48,440 nt of DNA, from NCBI GenBank assembly GCA_964459305.1, contig CAYWNA010000081.1, positions 1-48,440 of the forward strand, written 5' to 3'. This document shows positions 17,946-26,716 of this stretch, piece after piece; within the stretch, counting starts at the first letter, position 1, and each line of letters starts with the position of its first letter. This stretch comes from CAYWNA01 sp964459305 (lineage in GTDB: Bacteria; Planctomycetota; Planctomycetia; Pirellulales; Pirellulaceae). Made by a program: the position numbers and the translations under genes. The notes below the pieces were generated by a model that did no database searches, had not been told where the DNA came from, and saw nothing but the letters and a program-made list of their open reading frames with translations.

Positions 17946-18800
17946 TCAATCCGACAATTCAAGTTGAAAGTCGTTTCGTCCCTGTACCACTTCGACTGTC
18001 AGCGCGGACGTTTGCGGATCACTGTAAGCCTTCGGCACTGTGGCTTGGACATTGTTACCGTTCTTCGGAGTCCGTGCAGCCTGGGCGGCGATGGTCACAC
18101 GGTACTGCCCCGGCAGAGCACCGTCGTTTTTCTCAAATGTCGTAACTACGTATCGGCCTTCCTCGTCAGTGACTCCCATAGCGGGACGACCCGTCTCTGG
18201 TACAAATGTCACGGCAGCGTTCGCAAGCGGCTGTCCGTTGAGCGTCACTCTCCCAGTGACTTTCGCCATCGGCTGCTGCTTTCCGCGGTCGCCATCGAGT
18301 TGCACCGCAAGTTCGTCGGGTCGGTCGTCGGGGCGTGCAGATGGCTGGACACCTTTGCCGTTGTATTTGATGACGAGAAACACGAGCGGCTGTTCGCCGG
18401 TATTGGTCAGGCCGTGATAGACCCAAGGGCCAACGTACAGGATGTCACCACGTTTCGCCGGAGATTCCTTTCCGTCCAACCACCAGGTTCCTGTGCCGTC
18501 AACGACCGCCAGATACTCCTCTTCCGCATGTCGATGCGCCTTGTGCACCGACTTGCCGGGCTGGACAATCGCGGTGGCGACAAACGTCTTCTCGGTCGCG
18601 AATGTCCGGCCGTGGAAGTAACGCCGCATCTCGCCCCAATCCGCGCTGTGCGACTTGGCATCGCCCCAGCGGACGATCTGCGACCGCAGTTCTGGGCTTT
18701 TGGGATTCTGCGCAGCCGCAGGTCGTACAAGCAGCGCGATGGCGAACACGACCGAGCACGACAACACTGATAGAAGAACGACCTTGGCTTGAGAGGACAT
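17946..18800 (-). CDS. exported cupin protein with carboxypeptidase-regulatory-like domain
   Basis: 284-aa exported protein in two parts. A signal segment (MSSQAKVVLLSVLSCSVVFA to AAA) precedes a cupin domain (about 45-150) with KSVHKAHRHAEEEYLAVVDG, a metal-binding His/Glu set typical of RmlC-type cupins, and YVGPWVYHGLTNTG as the second cupin motif. The C-terminal part (about 175-284) starts MAKVTGRVTLNGQPLANAAV and has TDEEGRYVVTTFEKNDGALPGQYRVTI, the transthyretin/carboxypeptidase-regulatory fold frequent in planctomycete exported proteins. The ATG at 18800 is chosen for the ideal ggaggt 6 nt upstream; the frame is open further up but lacks a signal. It is convergent with the sulfatase gene. 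A metal-binding sugar or stress-related role is possible; none can be assigned. Confidence 0.85.
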   Translation of the reverse strand: MSSQAKVVLLSVLSCSVVFAIALLVRPAAAQNPKSPELRSQIVRWGDAKSHSADWGEMRRYFHGRTFATEKTFVATAIVQPGKSVHKAHRHAEEEYLAVVDGTGTWWLDGKESPAKRGDILYVGPWVYHGLTNTGEQPLVFLVIKYNGKGVQPSARPDDRPDELAVQLDGDRGKQQPMAKVTGRVTLNGQPLANAAVTFVPETGRPAMGVTDEEGRYVVTTFEKNDGALPGQYRVTIAAQAARTPKNGNNVQATVPKAYSDPQTSALTVEVVQGRNDFQLELSD

Positions 18801-19434
18801 GGCTACCTCCATTCTGTAGTGCGTGGGGAATAAGAGGATTTGTAGCCTAACGGCAACCGCAGAACAAGCTTCGCAAGCGATTCGGTATTCTGTCACGCGA
18901 CCATCCCACCTGCCGCTGGAGGGTACTTGGTGTATGCGACTTCCCAAAGCCTACCGCAATGGACGCACGTCAAGGCTAACCTACAGCGAAGGTTAGCCGT
19001 CCGGCATGCCCGAGATGCCGATGTCCGAATTCGCAACCAGTCGACGTATCTTCAGATTGGAGCGACCAGGCTGCGTGATCGCCGATATGTCCGGTCGTCG
19101 CCAGATCAATTGGTTTGTCTGCAGGTTCAAGCAAGATACGGCGGATCGTCCGAGAGGTTCGGGAAAAGCAATTGCGGACTTCGCGAAGTCCGCAATTATC
19201 TAAGACCCGTTTCATGCCGCGGTCTCATCATGGCCCGCCTACGTTTTAATCGCAGTGCCAGACAAACAAAACGAGCCGACGCATGAGTCGAGTTCGCCGG
19301 GACGAGCTCAGATTGATGCCTTTCCGCAAAACGCTTGATTCTCCCAACCGTGCGAATAGAATCGGGGCTTTGTCCGTTCGTGTGAGCGGATCGTTTGAGT
19401 ACATGTTCGTGTTTCCGTCCTATACGGAGGACTG
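18801..19434. other. 634-bp intergenic region with two hairpins
   Basis: No gene is recognised on either strand. A 9-bp stem (ggctaacct/aggttagcc, 18974-18998) and the 26-bp perfect palindrome at 19171-19196 are the only structures. The divergent genes on both sides make this the likely home of two promoters, but I see no clear hexamer pairs. The plus-strand gene has gga gg directly upstream of its ATG. Confidence 0.45.
19171..19196. repeat. 26-bp perfect palindrome
   Basis: attgcggacttcg is followed immediately by its exact reverse complement, with no spacer. It lies between the divergent cupin and PD40 genes. It could be an operator for a dimeric regulator or a small mobile palindrome. Confidence 0.6.
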
Positions 19435-20556
19435 ATGATGATACGTTCGCGAAAGCCATCACATGCTCTGTTGCTGAGTGGCACAGTTGTGTTGGCCGCT
19501 GCCATGCCGGTTCGCGGCGACGACAATCCCGCGGCCGAGGCCCTAGCCAAGGAAGTAGCCGCACGGGGATGGATCGTGTTCGCGGCCCATCCCAAGGAGA
19601 TCCAAGGAGGCCAGGCAATCAAAAACATGAAGGAGCGAGGCCAGTTCGATCTCTACCTGGCTCGGCCCGATGGCTCGCAGCTTCGGAATATCACGAACAC
19701 CGAAGAGCACAGCGAGTACGGCGGCCGCTTCTCGCCGGGCGGCGAAAAGTTGTTGTACCGACGTGTACCGAAAACCACTTCGATCAATCACGATCTTTGG
19801 GGCCAGGCTGGCGAATTGATCATCGCTGATGCCGACGGCGGCAACCCGAGCGTTATGGGCGAAGCGGGCGCGTATCCGTGGGCGTCATTCAGTCCGGATA
19901 TGAAACAGATCGCATGCTTGCACAGAAAGGACGGCCAGATCCGCATCTTGGATCTTGCGACCAAATCGCTGGTCAAGGAGATGCCCGCCCAGGGGATTTT
20001 CCAACAACTGTTTTGGTCCTCCGACGGTCAGCGGCTCGTGGGCACGGCCAATGTCACAGGCCGGCGTTGGAATGTGGTCAGCGTGGATGTCGCCACCGGG
20101 AAGCTGACGCTGCTGACCCGGGCGCTCAACTGTACGCCTGACTGGTTCCAGAGCGACCCCGAACGAGTCATCTACTCGAACCGCAATCCGGCATTGTTTC
20201 CAGGCAAGTACAACAACTACGGCCTGACCATGCTCATGTGGGCCACGGCCGACGGCAAAACTCGCAAACTGATCTACGGCAATGCGTGGAAGCACTGCTA
20301 TTTCGGCTGCACATCGCCCGATGACAAGTACGTCCTCTTTTCCGACGACGAGCGCGACACCATCGTTGTTGGCGAAATGCACGTGATCCGGATGGCTGAT
20401 ACGCCGATCATTCCCGATGGCATCAAACAGATACGTCTCTTGCATCCGGGGTACAAGGCAGGTCCCGTGTTGGACTTGAAGCTGAACGGCGGTGTTCCAT
20501 TACGCGGCTTCGAACCACACTGGACGTACGCCGAGGTGGTGGAGGACGGGTCGTAG
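19435..20556 (+). CDS. exported PD40/TolB-like beta-propeller protein
   Basis: 373-aa exported propeller. Signal peptide about 1-28 (HALLLSGTVVLAAAMPVRGD). The mature protein has WD40-like PD40 blades: FDLYLARPDGSQLRNITNTEE, then FSPGGEKLLYRR, LIIADADGGNPSVMGEAGAY, ASFSPDMKQIACLH, FWSSDGQRLVGTANVTG and TSPDDKYVLFSDDERDT. These (F/S-P-D/G-G-K-x-(I/L)) turns are the TolB/PD40 pattern. No enzymatic domain is fused, unlike prolyl peptidases of this fold. GGAGG is at 5 nt before the first of two ATG codons. Function is unknown; propellers of this kind commonly bind proteins or glycans. The gene ends directly before a palindromic element. Confidence 0.8.
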   Translation: MMIRSRKPSHALLLSGTVVLAAAMPVRGDDNPAAEALAKEVAARGWIVFAAHPKEIQGGQAIKNMKERGQFDLYLARPDGSQLRNITNTEEHSEYGGRFSPGGEKLLYRRVPKTTSINHDLWGQAGELIIADADGGNPSVMGEAGAYPWASFSPDMKQIACLHRKDGQIRILDLATKSLVKEMPAQGIFQQLFWSSDGQRLVGTANVTGRRWNVVSVDVATGKLTLLTRALNCTPDWFQSDPERVIYSNRNPALFPGKYNNYGLTMLMWATADGKTRKLIYGNAWKHCYFGCTSPDDKYVLFSDDERDTIVVGEMHVIRMADTPIIPDGIKQIRLLHPGYKAGPVLDLKLNGGVPLRGFEPHWTYAEVVEDGS

Positions 20557-20565
20557 AGTTCGTGG

Positions 20566-20684
20566 TAAGGCGAGCGGCAGATGAGAATCTACCGTGGGAT
20601 AGGCTTCCAGCCTGTCGATGGTGTTGCCTGACAGGCTGGAAGCCTATCCCACGGGGTAAGAAAACTCCCGCCACTCGCCCGAAG
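20566..20684. repeat. palindromic element, copy B (about 119 bp)
   Basis: Starts taaggcgagcggcagatgag and ends ccactcgcccgaag, with the inner stem gtgggataggcttccagcct and its complement. It is closely related to copies A (13791) and C (35403); the loop reads gatggtgttgcc. It begins about 10 bp after the preceding stop codon. Confidence 0.88.
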
Positions 20685-20717
20685 TCTCCTTTTGCACTAC
20701 TCAACGTGGGAAGCTGA

Positions 20718-21248
20718 ATGAGCGATGTCAAACGGTGTGCAAGTCACTGCGGGCCAAGTCCCCTCCGCGCCTTCCTTGTGGTGGCCGGTCTCGTGATCGG
20801 CGTTTGGGCGTTGGCTCAGCATGGGCGCGGCAATGCTGGAGAGGACGGGCAAGTCACCACGCTCGGCCGCGTCGAGGTGACCGCGCGACTGCTGGAGTGT
20901 CCTGATTCGTTTCCTAACTTGGGGGCGTACCGCTACACGTACGTCGTACCCTACGAGGTGGTCGTGGTGCATCGACAAGACCCCGCGCAGCAATACGTAT
21001 TGAAGCGAGGCGATCGGATCTATGTCGGACACTACCAACCCCGCTTGCCTCGCAATCAAGTACAGGACGCCGATTGGGGCGATTCGCCGCTGGGCGGCCG
21101 GCTGACGCGTATCACCCAGGGCGATCTCCACCGCATGGCGCTCGACTACGAATTGGCCGAACTCGCCCCCAGCGGATCGCTCGACTATTGTTTTCCCGCC
21201 GATGTGAATCGATTCTTTGCCGTGTGGGCCAATCCGGCCGGACAGTGA
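20718..21248 (+). CDS. unknown exported or membrane-anchored protein upstream of the O-acetylation genes
   Basis: 176 aa with one hydrophobic N-terminal segment (LRAFLVVAGLVIGVWALAQH, about 17-35) acting as signal or anchor, and an otherwise soluble, beta-rich domain. Distinct stretches are VEVTARLLECPDSFPNLGAY, YVVPYEVVVVHRQDPAQQYV and KRGDRIYVGHYQPRLPR. I recognise no named family. It lies 35 bp before the MBOAT gene in the same direction, and small exported proteins of this type accompany AlgI/AlgX pairs in planctomycetes, so a role in polysaccharide acetylation or binding is inferred from context only. GGGA is 8 nt before the ATG. Confidence 0.65.
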   Translation: MSDVKRCASHCGPSPLRAFLVVAGLVIGVWALAQHGRGNAGEDGQVTTLGRVEVTARLLECPDSFPNLGAYRYTYVVPYEVVVVHRQDPAQQYVLKRGDRIYVGHYQPRLPRNQVQDADWGDSPLGGRLTRITQGDLHRMALDYELAELAPSGSLDYCFPADVNRFFAVWANPAGQ

Positions 21249-21283
21249 ACCCTCAACGCGTGTCTTGACGAACGTAACCGTCC

Positions 21284-22693
21284 ATGGTCTTCACGTCTCA
21301 CATCTTCGTCTACTATTTCCTGCCGTTGCTGCTGCTGGTTTACTACAACCTGCCGTATCGGTGGCGGAATCTGTTTCTGACGTTCATGAGTTACGTGTTC
21401 TACGGCTGGTGGAACCCGTCGTTCATGATGCTGATGCTGGGCACCACGCTGGTCAATTTCTTTTGTGGCAAGGCTATCGCGTCTCCGCGCCGCGGACCGG
21501 GGATCCGCCGCGCCGCGCTTGCGACGAGCGTGATCGTCAGTTTGGGATCGTTGGCGTTTTTCAAATACTTTATGTTCTTCACCGATAGCCTCAATCGTCT
21601 CCTTGCGCTCACAGGAGGCGGCGAGCTCCTGCCCGTATTGCAGATCACCCTGCCTATCGGCATCTCGTTCTATACGTTCCAGGCCCTCAGCTATACGGTT
21701 GACGTCTACCGGGGCGACGCACCGCCGGCGCGGTCGCTGTACGATTTCGCCTGCTTCGTGTCCATGTTCCCCCAGTTGATCGCCGGCCCGATCATCCGCT
21801 ATCACACCGTTGCCCAGCAGTTGGTCGACCGCGACCACTCGCTCGCTCGCTTCTCGGCGGGCACGACACTCTTCATCCTTGGCTTTGCCAAAAAGATCCT
21901 GCTGGCCAATCCCATGGGCGAGGCGGCCGATGCCGTATTCAATACTGCGGGCCCCGCGGCGGTGGACGCATGGTTCGGCGTACTGGCCTACGCCTTCCAG
22001 ATCTACTTTGATTTCTCGGCCTATTCGGACATGGCCGTGGGGCTTGGCCGTATGCTGGGTTTTGAGTTTCCGAAAAACTTTAACGCGCCCTACCTGGCCG
22101 ACAGTATCACCGACTTCTGGCGTCGTTGGCACATTTCGTTATCCACATTTCTGCGAGACTATCTCTACATCCCGCTGGGCGGCAACCGGAAAGGGCCGGC
22201 CCGCACCTACGTGAGCCTGGCGGTTGTGATGCTGCTGGGTGGCATGTGGCACGGAGCCAACTGGACGTTTATCGCCTGGGGAGCGATGCACGGTGCTTTG
22301 CTGATCTGGGAACGATGGATGGGCAAGAACAGCCTTTATGCCTTGCTGCCACGAGTGTTGCGCGTCGCCATCACATTCATACTCGTTCTGATCGCCTGGG
22401 TCTTCTTCCGCTCGGAAAGCCTGGCCCAAGCGGTGCAGTACCTGGCCGCCATGTTCGGCCTGCAAGAACCGCCCACTCGCAGTTTGTTGGTGGCCGCGGA
22501 ACTCTACACACCGCGCATTCTGCTCGTGATGGCATGTTGCGTGGCTCTGACCGTCCAGCCTCTTCAGGCATTCGACGCGTCGTACAAGCGGCTGTCTCTG
22601 CTGAGTTCGCTGGGTTTGCTGTTGCTGTTTGCGATTGCGTTGGCTGTGATGTCCACCCAGGCTTTCAATCCGTTTTTGTACTTCCAGTTCTAG
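21284..22693 (+). CDS. algI: AlgI-type MBOAT O-acyltransferase
   Basis: 469-aa inner-membrane acyltransferase that moves acetyl groups from the cytoplasm to the periplasm for polysaccharide O-acetylation, as in alginate and cellulose acetylation systems. The N-terminal MVFTSHIFVYYFLPLLLLVYY is typical. Core motifs are present: SFYTFQALSYTVDVYRG, FPQLIAGPIIRYH, FSAYSDMAVGLGRMLGFEFPKNFNAPY and FWRRWHISLSTFLRDYLYIPLGG (H283), and the invariant catalytic histidine H323 in GGMWHGANWTFIAWG, close to the essential histidine of Pseudomonas AlgI. About 10-12 membrane segments. The ATG lacks an obvious ribosome site. It is 10 bp upstream of the AlgX/AlgJ-like gene, with which it should form a functional pair. 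Confidence 0.95.
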   Translation: MVFTSHIFVYYFLPLLLLVYYNLPYRWRNLFLTFMSYVFYGWWNPSFMMLMLGTTLVNFFCGKAIASPRRGPGIRRAALATSVIVSLGSLAFFKYFMFFTDSLNRLLALTGGGELLPVLQITLPIGISFYTFQALSYTVDVYRGDAPPARSLYDFACFVSMFPQLIAGPIIRYHTVAQQLVDRDHSLARFSAGTTLFILGFAKKILLANPMGEAADAVFNTAGPAAVDAWFGVLAYAFQIYFDFSAYSDMAVGLGRMLGFEFPKNFNAPYLADSITDFWRRWHISLSTFLRDYLYIPLGGNRKGPARTYVSLAVVMLLGGMWHGANWTFIAWGAMHGALLIWERWMGKNSLYALLPRVLRVAITFILVLIAWVFFRSESLAQAVQYLAAMFGLQEPPTRSLLVAAELYTPRILLVMACCVALTVQPLQAFDASYKRLSLLSSLGLLLLFAIALAVMSTQAFNPFLYFQF

Positions 22694-22703
22694 GAGACAT
22701 CCC

Positions 22704-24122
22704 ATGACGCCCGGCTTGTCGACTTCACAGAACTGCTTGGTGCTGGGCTTTGCGGCCTTCCTCTTCGGAATGCCGCTGAGCCAGATTGCGGTGGAAGTCT
22801 ACCGTGGCGGACCAGTGCAATGCACGGACTTGTGCCGCCGCGCGCCCATCGTCGAGAATCTCCGCGAATACGAGCGGGCGCTGGAAGACAACTGGTGGGG
22901 CCAAACGACGATCCGGCCAAAGATGCAGGGCTTCCTGTTCTCTGCCGTCCGCGATACGGGGCCCAAGGCTGTTGCAGGCCGCAACGGTTGGATGTTTTAT
23001 CGCCCGGGTTTGCAGTATCTGACCCAGGCGAATCGCTCGTGGCCAGAGAATGAGCAGTCCGTCCCGTACGATCCGGCGACCAGAGCTGCGCGGCCGAACC
23101 ACGTCGTGCAGGCCATCGTTGCGTACCGCGATCAGTTGAAACGGCGTGGGATCGAATTGCTGGTCGTTCCGGTGCCGGGTAAGGCCAGTGTGTACCCGGA
23201 ATGTCTTACGAGCCGTTTGGCGGGAAAAACGCAAGAGTGCCGCTCGCCGACGGAGGATCTGCTGTTGGAGTTGGGGCAGCGCGGCGTGGAAACGGTTGAT
23301 CTATTCACTGCATTCCGTGAGGCACGCCGTATCGTACCGCGGCCAATGTCCGGAGGTGCCCTCTACCTGAAGCAAGACACGCACTGGACTCCCGCAGGCG
23401 CGCGGGTCGCCGCCAAAGCCGTGGCCGAGAAGCTGCGCGAACTGAACTGGGCACCTGAGTCTCCGTGGGAATATGCAACCGAGCCTGTGCGCGTCGCCCG
23501 GCGGGGCGACGTTCTGGAAATGATGCAGATACCGGGTGTGAGAGAGTTTTTCCAACCCGATATGGTCGAGTGCGAAAGGGTGCTCGACAATTTGACAGGC
23601 CCCCTGCTTCCGCAGGTTGCCAGCCGGGATGGCACGTTCAAGAACGCCCATCTAATCGACACGCCCTTCGAATCGTCTCTTCTGTTGCTGGGTGATAGCT
23701 TCTGCCGAATCTACCAGTTTGCCGAGCCCGCTTCGCTTGGCGAGCAGGCAGAACCGTCTCCCAACTCAAGGTCTGGCACGCCTGAGATTTCAAGTGAAGC
23801 GGCGGAGAGTGAGCGCGGCGTCGACCCGAACGGCGCGGCGCGAACCGGGGCGGCGGCCAGGGAGCATGGGCAGCAGGCACACACGAAGAAACGCTTGCTG
23901 CCGGGTTCCGCGGGGTTTCCTTCCTTGTTGGCGCAGCAACTCAGAGCACCCGTCGACATCATTGCCAGCGATGGCGGGGCGGCCACCGATGTGCGGCAAC
24001 GGCTAAACGTCGACCCCGAAATCCTGGATAACAAGAAGGTCGTGATCTGGGAATTTGCCGAGCGAGACATTCATCTTGGGATGGATGGCTGGCTGGAGGT
24101 ACCCTTACCTCCGGAGTTGTAG
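22704..24122 (+). CDS. AlgX/AlgJ-like SGNH O-acetyltransferase with internal insertion
   Basis: 472-aa periplasmic SGNH-fold acetyltransferase that transfers the acetyl group to the polysaccharide. It has an N-terminal membrane anchor or signal (CLVLGFAAFLFGMPLSQIAV) and then the ALGX domain: GRNGWMFYRPG, LLVVPVPGKASVYPE, the catalytic D225-x-H227 in LKQDTHWTPAG and nucleophile S332 in LLLGDSFCRIY. Directly after this serine motif there is a roughly 60-residue, Ser/Glu/Ala/Arg-rich segment (about 340-398) not present in family members I know, before the expected GFPSLLAQQLRAPVDIIASD. The last part is WEFAERDIHLG. AGGAG precedes the ATG. It acts after AlgI in the same operon. The insertion may be a translated repeat and could impair activity. 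Confidence 0.88.
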   Translation: MTPGLSTSQNCLVLGFAAFLFGMPLSQIAVEVYRGGPVQCTDLCRRAPIVENLREYERALEDNWWGQTTIRPKMQGFLFSAVRDTGPKAVAGRNGWMFYRPGLQYLTQANRSWPENEQSVPYDPATRAARPNHVVQAIVAYRDQLKRRGIELLVVPVPGKASVYPECLTSRLAGKTQECRSPTEDLLLELGQRGVETVDLFTAFREARRIVPRPMSGGALYLKQDTHWTPAGARVAAKAVAEKLRELNWAPESPWEYATEPVRVARRGDVLEMMQIPGVREFFQPDMVECERVLDNLTGPLLPQVASRDGTFKNAHLIDTPFESSLLLLGDSFCRIYQFAEPASLGEQAEPSPNSRSGTPEISSEAAESERGVDPNGAARTGAAAREHGQQAHTKKRLLPGSAGFPSLLAQQLRAPVDIIASDGGAATDVRQRLNVDPEILDNKKVVIWEFAERDIHLGMDGWLEVPLPPEL

Positions 24123-24331
24123 TCGTGAGGATTTCAGGCGAGCTGTTGAATCCCGCCACAGAGCCCCTTCAATTCGCGCGGTACGGACAGTGGCGACCCA
24201 GGAATTAGGATTGTGGACGAAAAGACAGAAAATTCTTCGTGCATTAGACACGTGGCAGTGGCAAGATGTCATACTACTGACCATGCCGAGCCTGCATCGT
24301 CTTCAGACTCAGCCCAAATAGGAGATGTCGG

Positions 24332-25036
24332 TTGAATACTCGTGAGGGTGTACTCGCATTCGAAGATGCTCGATGTAGCCGAACTCGCCAGAGTTTGGTT
24401 TTTTCCATGCCAAGCGTCCAAAGTCTGGCGACTTCAGCTACGATGATGCTGGTGGGATGGCTGCCCGTCTCGGCACACGGCGGTACCGCGTTGGAAGCGG
24501 CCGTCCAGACGGTGGCAACCACATCCAGTTCGGCCGATGAACCGTCGCCGGCCGGGGCCCAGGACGGCGACCGGTTCGCCACGGACGCGGCGTGCGTGTG
24601 GAAGGGAGCGGCGGGGCGAGACTCGTGGTGGTGGCAGATCCAGTTCGACAGGCCGCGGCAGATTGGGGCCATCCTGCAGGTCGTCGGCGACCACCCTAGG
24701 AATTTCCGCAATGCGCCGAGCCAATACATCTGGCAATATAGCCAAGACGGCCAGACATGGCTTGACCTGAAGGAAACGAACATTGCGAAAGAACAGCGGC
24801 TATATCGGATTCACCGTCTGTCCCAACCGGTACAGGCGCAGTACGTACGGATGATGATTCGAAAGAACCAGGGCGACAGCCCGACCGTGCGGGAAGTCGA
24901 GTTCTTTGCTGAGCCCTCGGCGAAGAACTCCCTCAAAATTATCAGCAATTTTCTCTCCTTGGCCAAAACCCGGGGAGGCTATAACCCAGACGGCAAATCG
25001 GTCCCTGAGCCCGATACGATCAATGTGGCAAAGTAA
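24332..25036 (+). CDS. exported F5/8 type C (discoidin-like) domain protein
   Basis: Exported protein dominated by one F5/8C carbohydrate-binding domain (about 75-210): ATDAACVWKGAAGRDSWWWQ, IQFDRPRQIGAILQVVGDHP, YIWQYSQDGQTWLDL and YVRMMIRKNQGD are the jelly-roll strands. Start choice is difficult. TTG 24332 has a good AGGAG at 7 nt, while ATG 24407 and ATG 24443 encode the hydrophobic signal (MMLVGWLPVSAHG) but lack ribosome sites. The sequence between 24375 and 24441 is a palindromic repeat, so the original N terminus was probably replaced by the element; translation from TTG through it stays in frame. It ends 26 bp before an oxidoreductase with which it may be cotranscribed. Confidence 0.75.
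   Translation: MNTREGVLAFEDARCSRTRQSLVFSMPSVQSLATSATMMLVGWLPVSAHGGTALEAAVQTVATTSSSADEPSPAGAQDGDRFATDAACVWKGAAGRDSWWWQIQFDRPRQIGAILQVVGDHPRNFRNAPSQYIWQYSQDGQTWLDLKETNIAKEQRLYRIHRLSQPVQAQYVRMMIRKNQGDSPTVREVEFFAEPSAKNSLKIISNFLSLAKTRGGYNPDGKSVPEPDTINVAK
24375..24441. repeat. palindromic element of the gtagccgaa type, copy 1
   Basis: The arms gtagccgaactcgccagagt + ttgg (24375-24398) and the complementary 24418-24441 pair with 3 mismatches around a 19-nt loop. A second copy is at 43774-43836. This one lies inside the open frame of the discoidin-domain gene. Confidence 0.85.
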
Positions 25037-25062
25037 CCATCAACATTTGGGAGGCAAACGAG

Positions 25063-26412
25063 ATGACCAAGTCCAATGAACTCTCACGGCGCAATTTCAT
25101 CCGCAAGACGGCAGTCGCAGGCGCGGCCGGTGCCGTCGTCCCTTACTTTGTTTCGGCCAACGTGCTTGGCCGGGGCGGCAACACGGGCGCCAACGACAAG
25201 ATTCAGCTCGGCCTGATCGGCGCCGGAGGGATGGGCCGTGGAAATCTGCGGAACTGCACCAAGTCCGACGACGTTGCTGTCCTCGGCATCTGCGATGTGT
25301 GGAAGGAACGACGCGACGTGGCCATCCGCGAGCACAAGGACATACCGAAAGGCTACAACGACTACCGAGAGTTGCTCGATCAAAAGGGTATTGACGCAGT
25401 CATCATTGCATCGCCCCCACACTGGCACGCGCTACAAGCGGTCGATGCCTGCGAGGCGGGCAAGGACATCTACCTGCAAAAGCCGATGACGCTCCATCTT
25501 GCCGAGAGCCTGGCCGTGAAAGGGGCGGTCAAGAAACACGGGCGGATCAGTCAGGTAGGCACCCAGATTCACGCCGGCGAGAACTACCATAAGGTCGTCG
25601 ACCACGTGCGCTCCGGCAACCTGGGCAAGATCAGCGTAGCGCGAACTTTCAACGTACTAAATCAGGGCGAGAAGGGCGTTGGAAACGATCCCAACTGCGA
25701 TCCGCCCGAGGGACTCGACTGGGATCTCTGGGTCGGCCCCGGCCCCATGCGGCCGTGCCATCCGAAGATTATCCAGACATCGGGCACCCATTCCGCCTTC
25801 CTGGACTACAGCGGCGGATGGACTCCTTGCTGGGCTCCCCACATCATCGACCTTCCGGTCTGGGCACTCGATCTGGGACTGCCAACCATGATCAGCTCGT
25901 CGGGCGGCCGGTACTTCTGCCGCGACGCGGGTGACGCGTACGACATTCAGGAAACCATCTGCCAGTATCCCGGCATCACGCTTACCTGGATGATGTCCCA
26001 GGTAAACGCGTACGGGTTCGATCTGCGGGGCAACGGCGGCCTGGGGCGGAAGCTGGGTACGTATTTCCACGGCGTCAATGGAACGCTCTACGCCAACTAC
26101 GGCACCAACAATATCGTGCCCGAAGGCGACCGCATGAAGGACGCCAAAGAGCCAGAAAAGGCCACGCCGGACTCGCCCGGGCAGGAACGCGAATGGCTGG
26201 ACTGCATCCGAACCCGCGAGCAGCCAAGCTGTAACGTGTTCTACCATCACAAAGTGAACATACCGATCGTGGTGGGCAATCTATCGCTGAAGCTGGGCCG
26301 TTCGATCCAGTATGACCCGGCGACCGAGAAGATTGTCGGTGACGAAGAAGCCGCACGCCAGGCCGTGCCCGAGTACCGCGACCCTTGGAAGTTTCCCGAA
26401 CAGTACGTGTAG
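25063..26412 (+). CDS. Gfo/Idh/MocA family oxidoreductase, Tat-exported
   Basis: 449-aa NAD(P)-dependent oxidoreductase with a Tat signal (LSRRNFIRKTAVAGAAGAVV). The Rossmann motif is IQLGLIGAGGMGRGNL (about residue 47), VLGICDVW forms the second strand, and the catalytic-lysine motif is IYLQKPMTLHLAES, with Gln replacing the usual Glu of EKP, as in many exported planctomycete members. TQIHAGENYHKVVDHVRSGN and WDLWVGPGPMRPC are subgroup blocks. GGGAGG precedes the ATG. It is only distantly similar to the gene at 725-2011, so it is not a recent duplicate. Next to a discoidin-domain protein and a lyase, a role in oxidising sugars released outside is plausible but unproven. Confidence 0.94.
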   Translation: MTKSNELSRRNFIRKTAVAGAAGAVVPYFVSANVLGRGGNTGANDKIQLGLIGAGGMGRGNLRNCTKSDDVAVLGICDVWKERRDVAIREHKDIPKGYNDYRELLDQKGIDAVIIASPPHWHALQAVDACEAGKDIYLQKPMTLHLAESLAVKGAVKKHGRISQVGTQIHAGENYHKVVDHVRSGNLGKISVARTFNVLNQGEKGVGNDPNCDPPEGLDWDLWVGPGPMRPCHPKIIQTSGTHSAFLDYSGGWTPCWAPHIIDLPVWALDLGLPTMISSSGGRYFCRDAGDAYDIQETICQYPGITLTWMMSQVNAYGFDLRGNGGLGRKLGTYFHGVNGTLYANYGTNNIVPEGDRMKDAKEPEKATPDSPGQEREWLDCIRTREQPSCNVFYHHKVNIPIVVGNLSLKLGRSIQYDPATEKIVGDEEAARQAVPEYRDPWKFPEQYV

Positions 26413-26716
26413 GGGACGCCACATCGCTTAACCCGTAACCGGAAGCGCAGGCGCGTAGCCGTTGATTCCATTTTCTTGCCGATCATATTCTTGCCCCAAG
26501 TCGCCGGATGTTGGAGACCGGGCAAGAAAATGGTTGGCAAGAATATTCGGATTCTCAGATACGGATGTCAGCGCTGACGGTTGATGACAAAAGTCTTGCC
26601 TTTTTCGGACAGACGTTGACTCGCGACTGCGACTACACCGCGAAGGCACACGATGTCTTCAGAATCCACCGCCAAATGCCGGGTCTATTTCCAACGCTTG
26701 CTTGAGGAGTAACAGG
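26413..26716. other. 304-bp intergenic region with repeat relics
   Basis: No gene. It holds an inverted composite repeat (26469-26550). A short stretch near 26429-26445 (cttaacccgtaaccggaagc) resembles one arm of the palindrome at 34816-34896. Confidence 0.5.
26469..26550. repeat. inverted composite repeat
   Basis: The left part cattttcttgcc + gatc + atattcttgcccc is mirrored by gggcaagaaaatgg + ttggcaagaatattcgg on the other side. The two cttgcc modules are in the opposite order in the two arms when read on the same strand, so the arms do not pair end to end. Confidence 0.5.
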
